NCBI RefSeq assembly: GCF_013618625.1
Contig: NZ_JABRWO010000001.1
Location: forward strand, 124,001-188,000
Direction of reading: 5' to 3'
Source of the DNA: Bremerella alba
GTDB lineage: Bacteria > Planctomycetota > Planctomycetia > Pirellulales > Pirellulaceae
Length of the DNA stretch: 64,000 bases
Within the stretch, counting starts at the first letter, position 1. The number at the start of each line of letters is the position of its first letter. The notes below the pieces were generated by a model that saw only the letters and a list, made by a program, of their open reading frames with translations, had not been told where the DNA came from and made no database searches. The position numbers were made by a program, and so were the translations under genes. Shown here in pieces: positions 1-8,159 of this stretch.

Positions 1-1070
1 ATTGCCTGACTGAATTTTGATCGGGGAAATTCCAGTACGGCTGGCTCTCCCATGTTTACACCATTGAGAACACTGGATGGCTCGTGCGGTATGACAGAGG
101 TTAAGCGACGCTTCATGACCGACTCGAACTTGACCTCTGGGATGCTTGTGCCCTTGATATAGTTATTGGCGACGACACAAAAGTTGGTGAGGTCACGACT
201 CGCGAAGTATTCAATCAATCGCTTAGTGCGAAGCAGACAAGGAAAATCTAGCCGAGTCACAACAATCACCATGTCGGAACATTCCAACGCTGCAAATTGC
301 TCTTGATGAAAGGCATCCTCGACATCGAGTACGACAAATTCGTGTAATTGCGCAAGATTGGCCACGAGGGCTTTAACGGACTCCGCCGGCAAGACGCTAT
401 GAGCACCCAAGTAGCTAGGTCCTGCGATGAGTTTCAGTCCCGATGCATGATGTTCCAAAAGCGTCGAAACAGTGACCGAGTGGATCTCGTCCACATGACG
501 AGGGCAATCGGAAATGGTCTGTCGCGGTGAAATCCCGAGATGCTCAGCCGCATCTCCACCGGTTAGATTGAGATCTACTAGTACAGTGCCACGGCGTTTA
601 TTTGCCGCAAGATAGGTAGACAAATTAGTCGCCACGGCGGTCTGCCCCGATCCTCCTACCGCCGAGACGACACTAATCACCTGACCACTCCGTTTGGTCA
701 AGCCTTCCGAATCAAATAGGCGTTTCAGAGAGTCTTCCAGGTCATGTAGGAAGTCGCCGGACATTTCGATAAAATCAGCAGCTCCACTGCGGATGATTTG
801 AATAACATCTGAAGCAGAACCTGCTACGCCGAAAACGAGAATGGGTTTGCTAATGAGAATCTGCAAACCGCAAATCACGCTGCGAGTTACTTGAAGATCG
901 TCCCCTGCAACTAACAGAAGTAAGTCGCACTGGGTTGAATTTTGTTCGAAGTACGCGCGAATCGCAGTTAGGTCATTGTCGATGCGATCGACGACCATAA
1001 CTCCACGCTGCTGTACGACCGGCGCAAGCGTTTCCGCAACCGCGCTCGGCCCGAGTATGACCGCTTTCAT
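1..1070 (-). CDS. CpaE/TadZ-like pilus assembly ATPase, partial (cut by window edge)
   Basis: The reading frame starts with ATG at 1070 and stays open to base 1, giving 356 codons; the C-terminus is outside the window. The first ~120 residues look like a degenerate receiver domain: alternating hydrophobic strands and helices, ending in RSGAADFIEM, with no clear phosphoacceptor aspartate pattern. A MinD/ParA-like ATPase domain follows, with the P-loop-like segment SAVGGSGQTAVATNL near residues 140-155, then VLVDLNLTGGDAAEHLG and FVVLDVEDAF. The P-loop has Gln where a canonical Walker A has Lys, as occurs in TadZ/CpaE proteins that localise Tad pilus machinery. Three GTGGGGCA-like repeats lie directly upstream. 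The family assignment rests on domain order and motifs; other Tad genes would be expected to the left but cannot be seen. Confidence 0.75.
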   Translation of the reverse strand, partial: MKAVILGPSAVAETLAPVVQQRGVMVVDRIDNDLTAIRAYFEQNSTQCDLLLLVAGDDLQVTRSVICGLQILISKPILVFGVAGSASDVIQIIRSGAADFIEMSGDFLHDLEDSLKRLFDSEGLTKRSGQVISVVSAVGGSGQTAVATNLSTYLAANKRRGTVLVDLNLTGGDAAEHLGISPRQTISDCPRHVDEIHSVTVSTLLEHHASGLKLIAGPSYLGAHSVLPAESVKALVANLAQLHEFVVLDVEDAFHQEQFAALECSDMVIVVTRLDFPCLLRTKRLIEYFASRDLTNFCVVANNYIKGTSIPEVKFESVMKRRLTSVIPHEPSSVLNGVNMGEPAVLEFPRSKFSQA

Positions 1071-1480
1071 AGCGAGCCCTGCCCCTCGGATCGTATTTAT
1101 GTGCCCCACTCACGGTGATATTTGCCCCACCGAAAGCAACTAATCAAACTTGCGGTCTTCCGTAGCCGCAGTCAAACTGGATAAAAGAAAATGGAGCATC
1201 TCTACGGTAAAAGCAGTCGCTTATTGCGCCTTTGAGGATTACCAGGGAGTGCAATTACCCCGTTTTAAGTACACTTATTTCCTGTTAATTCAACCCCCAT
1301 CAAGAGGACTATAAAGCATACAACGCCACTAACACCATAACTTCCCAATATAAAGTAAGCTGATCGCCCATTACATACTCTTGACGACATCATCCACTGT
1401 CAAATAAGGGCTTCGCATTCCGTCGATGCCCCACCTCAGCCCCTCGAAACCTAATCCCCAACTCCAGGACAACTCCTACT
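1071..1480. other. Divergent intergenic region with TGCCCCAC repeats
   Basis: This non-coding stretch separates the minus-strand CpaE-like gene from the plus-strand hydrolase. Near the CpaE start it holds TGCCCCTC at 1080-1087 and TGCCCCAC at 1102-1109 and 1123-1130, spaced 22 and 21 bases apart, about two helical turns. Further right it is AT-rich. I see no convincing promoter or RNA gene in the remainder. Confidence 0.5.
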
Positions 1481-2308
1481 GTGTGCCGTACTTACTACTT
1501 GATTGCATCTTTGTTATTCACCATGACCTTCTTCCTTGGCTCTCTTACGGCAGCGGATTGGCCAGGACAAGAGTCACAGTGGAATGGGTACGCTAAATAC
1601 GACTTCAAAGTGGACCAGAGGCCTGCCTATGTCGTCGTTCCGAATCATCCTGCTCCCGGCAATCCCTGGGTCTGGCGAGCCCGTTTTCCTGGTTTTCATG
1701 CAGAAGCTGACTTGCTGCTACTCAAACGCGGCTTCCATATCGCTTACATCAATACGAACGACATGCTGGGAAGTCCTACCGCAATGGGGCACTGGGACAA
1801 CTTCTATGACTTCCTTACCGAGAAAGGACTTGCCAAACGCGTCGCCCTGGAAGGCGTCAGCCGCGGTGGCCTGTTCGTTTACGGCTGGGTAGCTCGTCAT
1901 CCGGATAAGGTTGCCTGTATTTATGCGGACACCCCGGTATGCGATTTCAAAAGCTGGCCAGGCGGCAAAGGAAAAGGAGTTGGTAGCAGCGGAACTTGGC
2001 AACGCCTACTAAAGGAATACGACTTTACGGAAGCTGAGGCCCTAGCGTACGACAAGAATCCGATCGACATCCTGGCCCCAATCGCCGAAGCCAAGATCCC
2101 CGTTCTGCATATTGTTTCGCTGAATGATGTCGTTGTCCCACCGACCGAGAATACTTTCGTTCTGGCCGAGCGATATCGTAAATTGGGAGGAACAATTGAG
2201 ATCATCGAAGTCGAGGAAGGGACGGAAAAGTCACAGGGACACCACTTCACCCACCCAGATCCCAAGCGAGTTGCCGACTTCATCGAGAAGTATGCTGCGC
2301 ATCCCTAA
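1481..2308 (+). CDS. Secreted alpha/beta hydrolase
   Basis: A 275-residue protein with an N-terminal hydrophobic signal (residues ~5-24, cleavage near LTAAD). The body fits the alpha/beta-hydrolase fold: nucleophile elbow GVSRGG (Ser127), acid in HIVSLNDVVVPP (Asp216) and histidine in GHHF (His254 or His255) form a plausible triad. Such proteins act as esterases or peptidases; the substrate cannot be told, though planctomycetes often use relatives for polysaccharide de-esterification. The start is GTG at 1481, which gives a complete signal peptide; an in-frame ATG at 1523 would cut into it, and neither has a strong ribosome site. It appears to stand alone, between divergent and distant neighbours. 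Confidence 0.7.
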   Translation: MCRTYYLIASLLFTMTFFLGSLTAADWPGQESQWNGYAKYDFKVDQRPAYVVVPNHPAPGNPWVWRARFPGFHAEADLLLLKRGFHIAYINTNDMLGSPTAMGHWDNFYDFLTEKGLAKRVALEGVSRGGLFVYGWVARHPDKVACIYADTPVCDFKSWPGGKGKGVGSSGTWQRLLKEYDFTEAEALAYDKNPIDILAPIAEAKIPVLHIVSLNDVVVPPTENTFVLAERYRKLGGTIEIIEVEEGTEKSQGHHFTHPDPKRVADFIEKYAAHP

Positions 2309-2424
2309 CCAACTCTCATCGGTTGCCGGCAAGCATTTTACCGTAACCCGCTACGGCATAAGAAAAGCCCAACATCATTTTGATACTTGCCGACGATCAA
2401 AGCTCGGCATTGCTTTTTTCTTTG

Positions 2425-2470
2425 GTCAGTAAACGAAAAATTCGATCGCCCTCTCTTTTCGTTTACTGAC
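2425..2470. repeat. Perfect 15-bp inverted repeat
   Basis: GTCAGTAAACGAAAA (2425-2439) is exactly complementary to TTTTCGTTTACTGAC (2456-2470), leaving a 16-base loop. The Ts lie inside the stem rather than after it, so this is not a standard intrinsic terminator. It could be a processed RNA hairpin, a large operator or a remnant of a small mobile element. Confidence 0.65.
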
Positions 2471-2800
2471 AGATGTACAGAAGACGCGTCTCTCTACACT
2501 AGCAGGAGTTCCGACGCTGGCTGACGCAGACCGGAATCGATACGACCGGTCGCCAGATCGTGTCGACTCGTAATCTCTTAGGCTACAGACCAGGGCGGGC
2601 GAAGTTGCGTTGAAATGCACCTGTAACCTGCCTCCCCGAATGATACAGAGGGCGCATGTCCTCGAGGAACACTTGCCTGGTTGCATTCGCATGTCGGGGC
2701 TTCATCTGCCTGTGGATTAAAACTTCGTAATCACTGGGAAGTCATGGAATCGGCATAGCGTCTTCCTAGCCTCTGCCACGCCCACCCAAACATCGCAGAA

Positions 2801-2838
2801 GGTGGGGCAAAATGCCGCGCCTGGGTGAAATGCCCCAG
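2801..2838 (+). promoter_or_regulatory. Two enhancer-like palindromes upstream of the sigma-54 promoter
   Basis: The first site is an imperfect palindrome centred at 2811 (TGGGGCAAAATGCCGC from 2803). The second, CTGGGTGAAATGCCCCAG at 2821-2838, is centred near 2829. They lie about 75-120 bases upstream of the -24/-12 promoter at 2903-2918, the usual distance for NtrC-type activator sites. That the NtrC-type regulator encoded at 13753-15123 binds here is an inference. Confidence 0.5.
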
Positions 2839-2902
2839 TGTTCGTTCTGCAGGTAGGCGGCGAAATCGGCGTTTTCTCGGCAAAAATGGCCTTTTAAGGG
2901 TT

Positions 2903-2918
2903 TGGCACATCGGTTGCC
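2903..2918 (+). promoter_or_regulatory. Sigma-54 (-24/-12) promoter for the moxR-bat operon
   Basis: TGGCACATCGGTTGCC matches the sigma-54 consensus TGGCACRNNNNTTGCW at every position except the last. The invariant GG (2904-2905) and GC (2916-2917) are separated by the required ten bases. Transcription would start about 12 bases after the GC, leaving a ~40-base leader before the ATG at 2972. Confidence 0.75.
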
Positions 2919-2971
2919 TTAAGGGGAATCACCACCAAACAACATTCCCTTTCCGATGCATAGGAAACTCC

Positions 2972-3979
2972 ATGATTCAACAATCGGCAGTTCACAGTCA
3001 CGTTACTCAACTCACTCAAGAGATCCAGCAGCATAGCCAGCCGCTTCGTCGGATCATGGGACAAATCAATCAGGTCCTCGTTGGTCAAGAGAAGCTGGTA
3101 CATCGGATGCTGATCGGACTGCTGGCCAATGGTCATATCTTAATTGAAGGGGTTCCAGGACTCGCCAAAACCACGGCCGTATCCAGTCTGGCGAAGACGA
3201 TAAACACCGGCTTTCAGCGTTTGCAGTTCACGCCCGATTTATTGCCGGCGGACTTGATCGGCACGCTCGTTTATCATCCGCAAGATCAAACGTTTGTCGT
3301 TCAAAAAGGACCGATCTTCTCAAACCTGATCCTGGCCGATGAAATCAATCGAGCGCCCGCCAAAGTTCAAAGCGCCTTGCTGGAAGCGATGCAGGAACGC
3401 CAGGTTACTATCGGTTCCGAAACGTACCCGCTCGATCAGCCGTTCCTGGTGATGGCAACGCAAAACCCGGTCGAGCAAGAGGGCACCTATCAATTGCCAG
3501 AGGCCCAAACCGATCGTTTCATGTTGAAGGTGATGGTCGATTACCCTAGCCGAAACGAGGAACTTCAAATCTTGCGACGAATGAGCAAGACATCGGCTAA
3601 GTTCGAGGTCTCTTCCGTCACGTCGCCTGAAGAGATCATGGCTGCTCGGGAACTCGTAGATCAGATCTATGTCGATGAGAAAGTCGAGAACTACGTCGTT
3701 GACTTGGTGATGGCCACGCGGACACCGGAAGCCTATGGCCTGCAACTTGGCGAGTTGATTCAATTCGGTGGTTCGCCGCGAGCAACCATCTACCTGACCA
3801 TGGCAGCGAAAGCGAATGCGTTTCTGGCTGGGCGAGGCTATGTCACGCCGCAAGACGTCAAGGATATCGCCCTCGATGTGCTTCGCCATCGCGTGATGAT
3901 TACCTACGAAGCAGAAGCCGAAGATCGCACCAGCGAATCGATTGTGAACGAGATTCTCGATCACATTCCTACTCCGTAG
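2972..3979 (+). CDS. MoxR-family AAA+ ATPase
   Basis: A 335-residue cytoplasmic AAA+ ATPase of the MoxR (RavA/BatM-like) group, which uses ATP to remodel partner proteins, typically together with von Willebrand A proteins encoded beside it. Walker A is GVPGLAKT (residues ~60-67), Walker B is LILADEIN (~119-126), and the sensor-1 stretch MATQNPVEQEGTYQLPEAQ and the helical lid follow. The length is usual for the family. ATG at 2972 is chosen: an in-frame GTG at 2825 would add a basic, unrelated N-terminus and would lie upstream of the sigma-54 promoter. First gene of the MoxR-DUF58-Bat block. Confidence 0.92.
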   Translation: MIQQSAVHSHVTQLTQEIQQHSQPLRRIMGQINQVLVGQEKLVHRMLIGLLANGHILIEGVPGLAKTTAVSSLAKTINTGFQRLQFTPDLLPADLIGTLVYHPQDQTFVVQKGPIFSNLILADEINRAPAKVQSALLEAMQERQVTIGSETYPLDQPFLVMATQNPVEQEGTYQLPEAQTDRFMLKVMVDYPSRNEELQILRRMSKTSAKFEVSSVTSPEEIMAARELVDQIYVDEKVENYVVDLVMATRTPEAYGLQLGELIQFGGSPRATIYLTMAAKANAFLAGRGYVTPQDVKDIALDVLRHRVMITYEAEAEDRTSESIVNEILDHIPTP

Positions 3980-3993
3980 TCGTTGGTGGTCTC

Positions 3994-4025
3994 GCGATGC
4001 CAGCGGTTCGCTGGCATCGCTTCTT
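3994..4025 (+). terminator. Perfect 12-bp hairpin between moxR and the DUF58 gene
   Basis: GCGATGCCAGCG (3994-4005) and CGCTGGCATCGC (4009-4020) pair perfectly around a three-base loop, followed by TTCTT. The T-run is short, so it may be a partial terminator, attenuator or mRNA-stabilising hairpin that sets a higher level of MoxR than of downstream products. It is 41 bases before the next ATG. Confidence 0.6.
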
Positions 4026-4061
4026 CAGGTTTTATCTTGCTAATGGAAAGGACATTTACCG

Positions 4062-4937
4062 ATGATTCCCGGTGAAGTCTTGAGAAAAATTCGCCGCATT
4101 CAGATTCGCACTTCTCACAAAGTGGACGAACTACTGGCCGGCAATTGGCATTCCGCGTTCAAAGGGCGCGGGATCGAGTTCGAGGAGGTCCGCCCCTATC
4201 AGGTCGGCGACGATGTTCGCATGATCGACTGGAATGTGACCGCGCGAAGCGACATGCCGTATGTGAAGCTATTTCGCGAGGAACGCGAACTGGCCGTTAG
4301 ATTGCTGGTTGATGTCAGTGGTTCGCAGAATCTTGGTACCACCACGCAAACCAAGCGTGAACTGGTCGCTGAGCTAGGTGCCATCCTGGCCATGTCCGCG
4401 ATCAAAAACAATGACAAGGTCGGCCTTACCCTGTTCTCGGACGACATCGAAAAGAACATTCCTGCCCGCAAAGGCTCGCGGCACGTTCTGCGGATAATCC
4501 GCGAGTTGTTGTATTGCCAACCGGCAGGCAGCGGCACCAACCTGCGTCGGGTTTTAGATCACCTTAACCGAACTTCCAAGCGTCGAACGGTTGTATTCCT
4601 GGTCAGCGACTTCCAAGACAGCGGCTATGAGGCCAGCCTGAAAGTAGCTCGTAGACGGCATGACATTGTTCCCGTAGTCATCACAGATCCACTTGAAGGC
4701 AAGCTACCCAACGTGGGACTGGTTCGGCTGCAAGATTCAGAAACAGGCCAAGTCGTGACTCTCGATACGGCCAGCCGGAAGAATCGGCAGTGGTTTGAAC
4801 AAAAGTACCGCGAGGAGTCAGAAGCACGCGACAGCATGTTTCGCCGAATGCGACTTGCACCTATTCATTTACAAACCGGTTGCGACCTGGTCGAACCGCT
4901 TCGCAACTACTTTCACCTACGAGAGAGCCGGCAATGA
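4062..4937 (+). CDS. DUF58 / von Willebrand A-like protein, MoxR partner
   Basis: A 291-residue soluble protein with the DUF58 signature GRGIEFEEVRPYQVGDDVR (residues ~36-54) and DWNVTARSDMPYVKLFREERE just after. A vWA fold follows, with the metal-site start DVSGS (Asp84, Ser86, Ser88). DUF58 proteins are regularly encoded next to MoxR ATPases and are thought to be their substrates or adaptors. It sits 82 bases after moxR, past a strong hairpin, and its stop overlaps the start of the next gene by four bases (ATGA), implying translational coupling. Confidence 0.88.
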   Translation: MIPGEVLRKIRRIQIRTSHKVDELLAGNWHSAFKGRGIEFEEVRPYQVGDDVRMIDWNVTARSDMPYVKLFREERELAVRLLVDVSGSQNLGTTTQTKRELVAELGAILAMSAIKNNDKVGLTLFSDDIEKNIPARKGSRHVLRIIRELLYCQPAGSGTNLRRVLDHLNRTSKRRTVVFLVSDFQDSGYEASLKVARRRHDIVPVVITDPLEGKLPNVGLVRLQDSETGQVVTLDTASRKNRQWFEQKYREESEARDSMFRRMRLAPIHLQTGCDLVEPLRNYFHLRESRQ

Positions 4938-5920
4938 ACACCATTCGTCCCACTCAGCCCATAGGCATTCGTTTGCTGTTGGCCGCGATGTTCGGGCTGG
5001 CCTGGATTCAGCATGCCCACGCCAGCCAAGATCCGCGACTGGAGACAACAGTGTCCCAGTCTTCGCTACAAGTCGCCGAGCCATTTTGGCTTGACTTAAC
5101 GGTCGAAGCTCCGATCGGCGCCAAGGTCGACTTCCCTGCTCCTGGCGAAATGCTGGGCGGCTTTAACGTTCTCGATAAACAAGATTTGTTCGATATCCCT
5201 AGTCGCGATACGGATGACAAGCGAACCTGGACCCGGCGTCTGAGACTAGAGAGCTTGGTCACCGGCGACCTGGAAATCCCATCGCTGGAAATCCAACTAT
5301 CAGAAAAGAACGCGTCCCACGTGATTCGCTCAGAGCCGATACCAATACGGATTGCAAGTGTATTAGAAGGACATGGAGATCCTACGCAAATACGCGACAT
5401 TCAGTCGGTTGTGGATGTCGCTGTCCCGCAGGCTCCTTCCCATGCTTGGGTATGGTGGTCCATCGGCAGCATGTCAGGCCTTAGTGTAGTAGTAGCGGCC
5501 GTTGCGTTGGTTGCTCGACGTCGCCCTAGGATGTCACCAGCCGACTGGGCAACACAGCAACTCGATCTTCTGGAACAGGCAATACCGACCGAAACAGCTG
5601 AAAGTGGCCAATTGGCGTCACGCTTGGCAACGATCCTTCGGAACTACCTGCAATTGGAATTCTCGTTAGCCAATCCAGGGCGTTCCCCTGACGAGTTGCT
5701 TGAAACCCTCTTAGACAATCATTCCATCGACGACGCGACGTCGGACCAACTCAGTTTGATCTTCGCGTTGGTAGAGCGAGCCCAGTTTGCAGGACTACCG
5801 GTTGCGGAAAAACAGTTCCTGGATGCAATCGATCGGGCTCGGTTGCTCGTTACGCGGATTGCTAAAGACTCAGAAACCAACGCGTCACCTGCTGACCACG
5901 CAACGACGGAGGCCCTGTAA
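4934..5920 (+). CDS. Membrane-anchored BatD-like short protein
   Basis: A 328-residue exported protein: signal peptide (residues 1-30, ending QHAHAS), an extracytoplasmic beta-rich domain (~35-165) resembling the surface domains of BatD-type proteins, one membrane helix (~172-194) and a cytoplasmic helical tail. The start ATG at 4934 overlaps the preceding stop (ATGA), and its TAA shares a base with the next ATG (TAATG), so it is tightly coupled to both neighbours. It probably forms part of the membrane complex of BatA/BatB-like proteins. No catalytic motif is visible; family naming is by position and topology. Confidence 0.7.
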   Translation: MNTIRPTQPIGIRLLLAAMFGLAWIQHAHASQDPRLETTVSQSSLQVAEPFWLDLTVEAPIGAKVDFPAPGEMLGGFNVLDKQDLFDIPSRDTDDKRTWTRRLRLESLVTGDLEIPSLEIQLSEKNASHVIRSEPIPIRIASVLEGHGDPTQIRDIQSVVDVAVPQAPSHAWVWWSIGSMSGLSVVVAAVALVARRRPRMSPADWATQQLDLLEQAIPTETAESGQLASRLATILRNYLQLEFSLANPGRSPDELLETLLDNHSIDDATSDQLSLIFALVERAQFAGLPVAEKQFLDAIDRARLLVTRIAKDSETNASPADHATTEAL

Positions 5921-6987
5921 TGTTTTTCTCTCCCTGGTATTTCCTGCTTTTACTAATCGTTCCATTTGTGGCGTGGGCACTGTTTGCCCAGCGACGTTCG
6001 GGCGCCATTTCGTTTAGTTCTGTTCGAATGGCCGGTCAACTCGCTCCGACTTTTCGGCAGCGACTGTTGTGGTTGCCCCGCGCACTGACTATTGCAGCAA
6101 TTGTTGTTCTCATCGTCGCAGCGGCACGTCCGCGAGAAGGCAACGAGCAAACGATCGTCGAAAGCGATGGCATCGCGATTGAAATGGTGGTCGATCGCAG
6201 CGGAAGCATGCAGGCCATGGACTTTCAAGTCGACGGTCAGCATGTCGATCGGCTCACTGCGATCAAGAAAGTGGCCGGTGATTTCATCACCGGCGGCGAC
6301 GCTCTGGAAGGCCGTCCGAGCGACCTGGTCGGTTTAATCGCCTTCGCCGGTTATGCCGACGGCGTGACGCCTCCGACGTTGGATCATGCCTTCTTAGAAG
6401 CACAGCTCAATCACACACAAATCGTAACCAACCGCAGTGAGGATGGAACGGCCATTGGCGACGCCATCTCGTTGGCGGTCGAGAAGCTAAATGCTCTGGA
6501 CGCAACCCAGAAGCACAAAGTGCAGAGCAAGATCATCATCTTGTTGACCGACGGCGAGAATAACGCAGGCGACCTAGAACCGATCCAGGCCGCCGAGTTG
6601 GCTCAGGCGATGGGCATTAAGGTCTACACGATTGGTGTGGGCACCAAAGGACAAGCACCGGTCCCGGTGACAGATCCGTTCGGACAACAAACCGTGCAAT
6701 GGATGGCAGTGAACATCGACGAGGAAACCCTGCGTGAAGTCGCCTCGACCACGGGAGGCAAGTACTTTCGTGCGACCGACACCGATTCGTTGACAGGCAT
6801 TTATGCCGAGATCGATGAACTTGAGAAATCAAAGGTCGAGGCACAGCACTATGTCGACTATCGCGAGCTGGCCGTGCAGTCGTATCCAATGGGGTACCTC
6901 TCGATACCGCCGCTACTGTTAATCGCCTTTGGCCTGCTGTTGACGCGGATCATTCTTGCGGAAACCTGGCTCAGAGAATTGGCTTAG
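5920..6987 (+). CDS. BatA-like membrane protein with von Willebrand A domain
   Basis: A 355-residue protein with two N-terminal membrane helices (~5-24 and ~55-70), a vWA domain and a C-terminal helix (~328-350). This is the classic BatA/BatB topology, with the vWA domain facing the periplasm or equivalent compartment. The MIDAS motif DRSGSM is present at Asp92/Ser94/Ser96, and the TDGEN segment follows the IIILL strand. In Bacteroides and Leptospira, Bat proteins are linked to oxygen or envelope stress; here this is inference from family. It overlaps the previous gene by one base. Confidence 0.88.
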   Translation: MFFSPWYFLLLLIVPFVAWALFAQRRSGAISFSSVRMAGQLAPTFRQRLLWLPRALTIAAIVVLIVAAARPREGNEQTIVESDGIAIEMVVDRSGSMQAMDFQVDGQHVDRLTAIKKVAGDFITGGDALEGRPSDLVGLIAFAGYADGVTPPTLDHAFLEAQLNHTQIVTNRSEDGTAIGDAISLAVEKLNALDATQKHKVQSKIIILLTDGENNAGDLEPIQAAELAQAMGIKVYTIGVGTKGQAPVPVTDPFGQQTVQWMAVNIDEETLREVASTTGGKYFRATDTDSLTGIYAEIDELEKSKVEAQHYVDYRELAVQSYPMGYLSIPPLLLIAFGLLLTRIILAETWLRELA

Positions 6988-7044
6988 CATCTACCGCCTT
7001 CCTACCGCGAGTCAAACCTTAATCACCTTAGTAAGAGAATCTCG

Positions 7045-8139
7045 ATGGATATTCATTTTGGTAACCCTGGCAGCCTGGTCTTAATCGCATTGGTCGCGAT
7101 TGGATTAGCTGTCAGTGCTTGGGCCATGGTAGCCAGACGTCATGCGTTGGGGAAGTTTTTCCCAATTGTGTCTCGACCGGGATTCAAGAGGCCTGTCACG
7201 TCGTCGCGGCGATGGCTATCCGCTGCCCTTGTTTCGGTCAGCTTGGTGTTAATCGCGATTGGCTTGTTGGATGTACGGTGGGGCAAGACATGGCAAGAGG
7301 TACCTCAAAAGGGTATCGAGGTGATGTTCGTCCTGGATGTTTCTCGGAGCATGTTAGCCGAAGACGCAACCCCCAACCGCCTGCAACGAGCCAAGCAGCA
7401 GATCAAGGACATGGTTGACGCCATGCCTGGCAATCGAGTGGGGCTGGTGGTGTTCGCAGGCGATACCCGCCAAGCCGTTCCCCTCACCACGCACTACGAA
7501 GACTTTAAGCAACGTTTAGATGCGGTCGGACCACATACGATACGCAGTGGAGGTTCCCGTCTGGGAGACGCCCTGGACGCCGCGTCTCATGGGTTCATCA
7601 GCAAGACAAACGACCATAAAGCGATCGTCGTGTTTACTGATGGCGAGGACCAGGAGAGCAAGCCCGTCGAAGTCGCCATGAACCTATTCAACGACAAGGG
7701 TATTCGCATATTCACGGTTGGACTTGGCGACATGGACCAAGGGGCTCGGATCCCCGAAACGGACTTGGCACAAGGAGGCTATGTCCAATATCAGGGGCAG
7801 CAAGTTTGGTCCAAGATGAATGGTAGAACGTTACAGGAGATCGCTACCGATACCAACGGGGCGTACATTCCTGCTGGAACCAGTCAAGTTGATATGGCGG
7901 ATGTCTATCGCCGCTATGTGGCCAACGTGGAACAGACTGAGTTTGAAACGGCCAAAATCAATTCCTATATCCCTCGGTTTCAATGGTTCGCGGTGCCTGC
8001 TTTGGCGGTGCTGTTGCTGGAAGTGTTCGTAGCCACTCGTCGTCGCGGGCCCGCTTCGGTTGGTGTGTCGATCCCGGCAAGTTCACCAGTCACCCGTCGA
8101 GTGCCACTTCAAGCACACGTGACTTCCCACCACGCTTAA
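7045..8139 (+). CDS. BatB-like membrane protein with von Willebrand A domain
   Basis: A 364-residue paralogue of the preceding gene: two N-terminal membrane helices (~10-30 and ~57-75), a vWA domain with MIDAS motif DVSRSM (Asp98/Ser100/Ser102) and TDGEDQE, then a C-terminal helix (~313-330) and a basic tail. The BatA-BatB pair likely forms a hetero-oligomer with the TPR and BatD proteins encoded downstream. The gene follows its neighbour after 57 bases and is preceded by an AGAGAAT stretch rather than a strong ribosome site. Confidence 0.88.
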   Translation: MDIHFGNPGSLVLIALVAIGLAVSAWAMVARRHALGKFFPIVSRPGFKRPVTSSRRWLSAALVSVSLVLIAIGLLDVRWGKTWQEVPQKGIEVMFVLDVSRSMLAEDATPNRLQRAKQQIKDMVDAMPGNRVGLVVFAGDTRQAVPLTTHYEDFKQRLDAVGPHTIRSGGSRLGDALDAASHGFISKTNDHKAIVVFTDGEDQESKPVEVAMNLFNDKGIRIFTVGLGDMDQGARIPETDLAQGGYVQYQGQQVWSKMNGRTLQEIATDTNGAYIPAGTSQVDMADVYRRYVANVEQTEFETAKINSYIPRFQWFAVPALAVLLLEVFVATRRRGPASVGVSIPASSPVTRRVPLQAHVTSHHA

Positions 8140-8159
8140 CTCTACTCAGTGAGTCCCTC

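Larger units (their letters stand above)
2309..2971. other. Intergenic region upstream of moxR holding a long inverted repeat and sigma-54 control elements
   Basis: No gene is supported here. It begins with a weak GCCGA/TCGGC stem followed by a T-run near 2388-2420, a possible terminator for the hydrolase gene. It continues with a perfect 15-base inverted repeat (2425-2470) and ends with two enhancer-like palindromes (2801-2838) and a sigma-54-type promoter (2903-2918). These are listed separately. Confidence 0.5.

Noticed and set aside
1070-1095. GG-N10-GC pattern just before the CpaE-like start as a sigma-54 promoter
   Set aside because: The flanking bases do not match the consensus and the site would be too close to the ATG.
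2825-2971. GTG start extending MoxR by 49 residues
   Set aside because: The extension lies upstream of and across the sigma-54 promoter, and its basic sequence is unlike MoxR N-termini.
3320-3964. 214-codon minus-strand frame inside moxR
   Set aside because: It lies fully opposite a well-supported AAA ATPase and has no recognisable domain.
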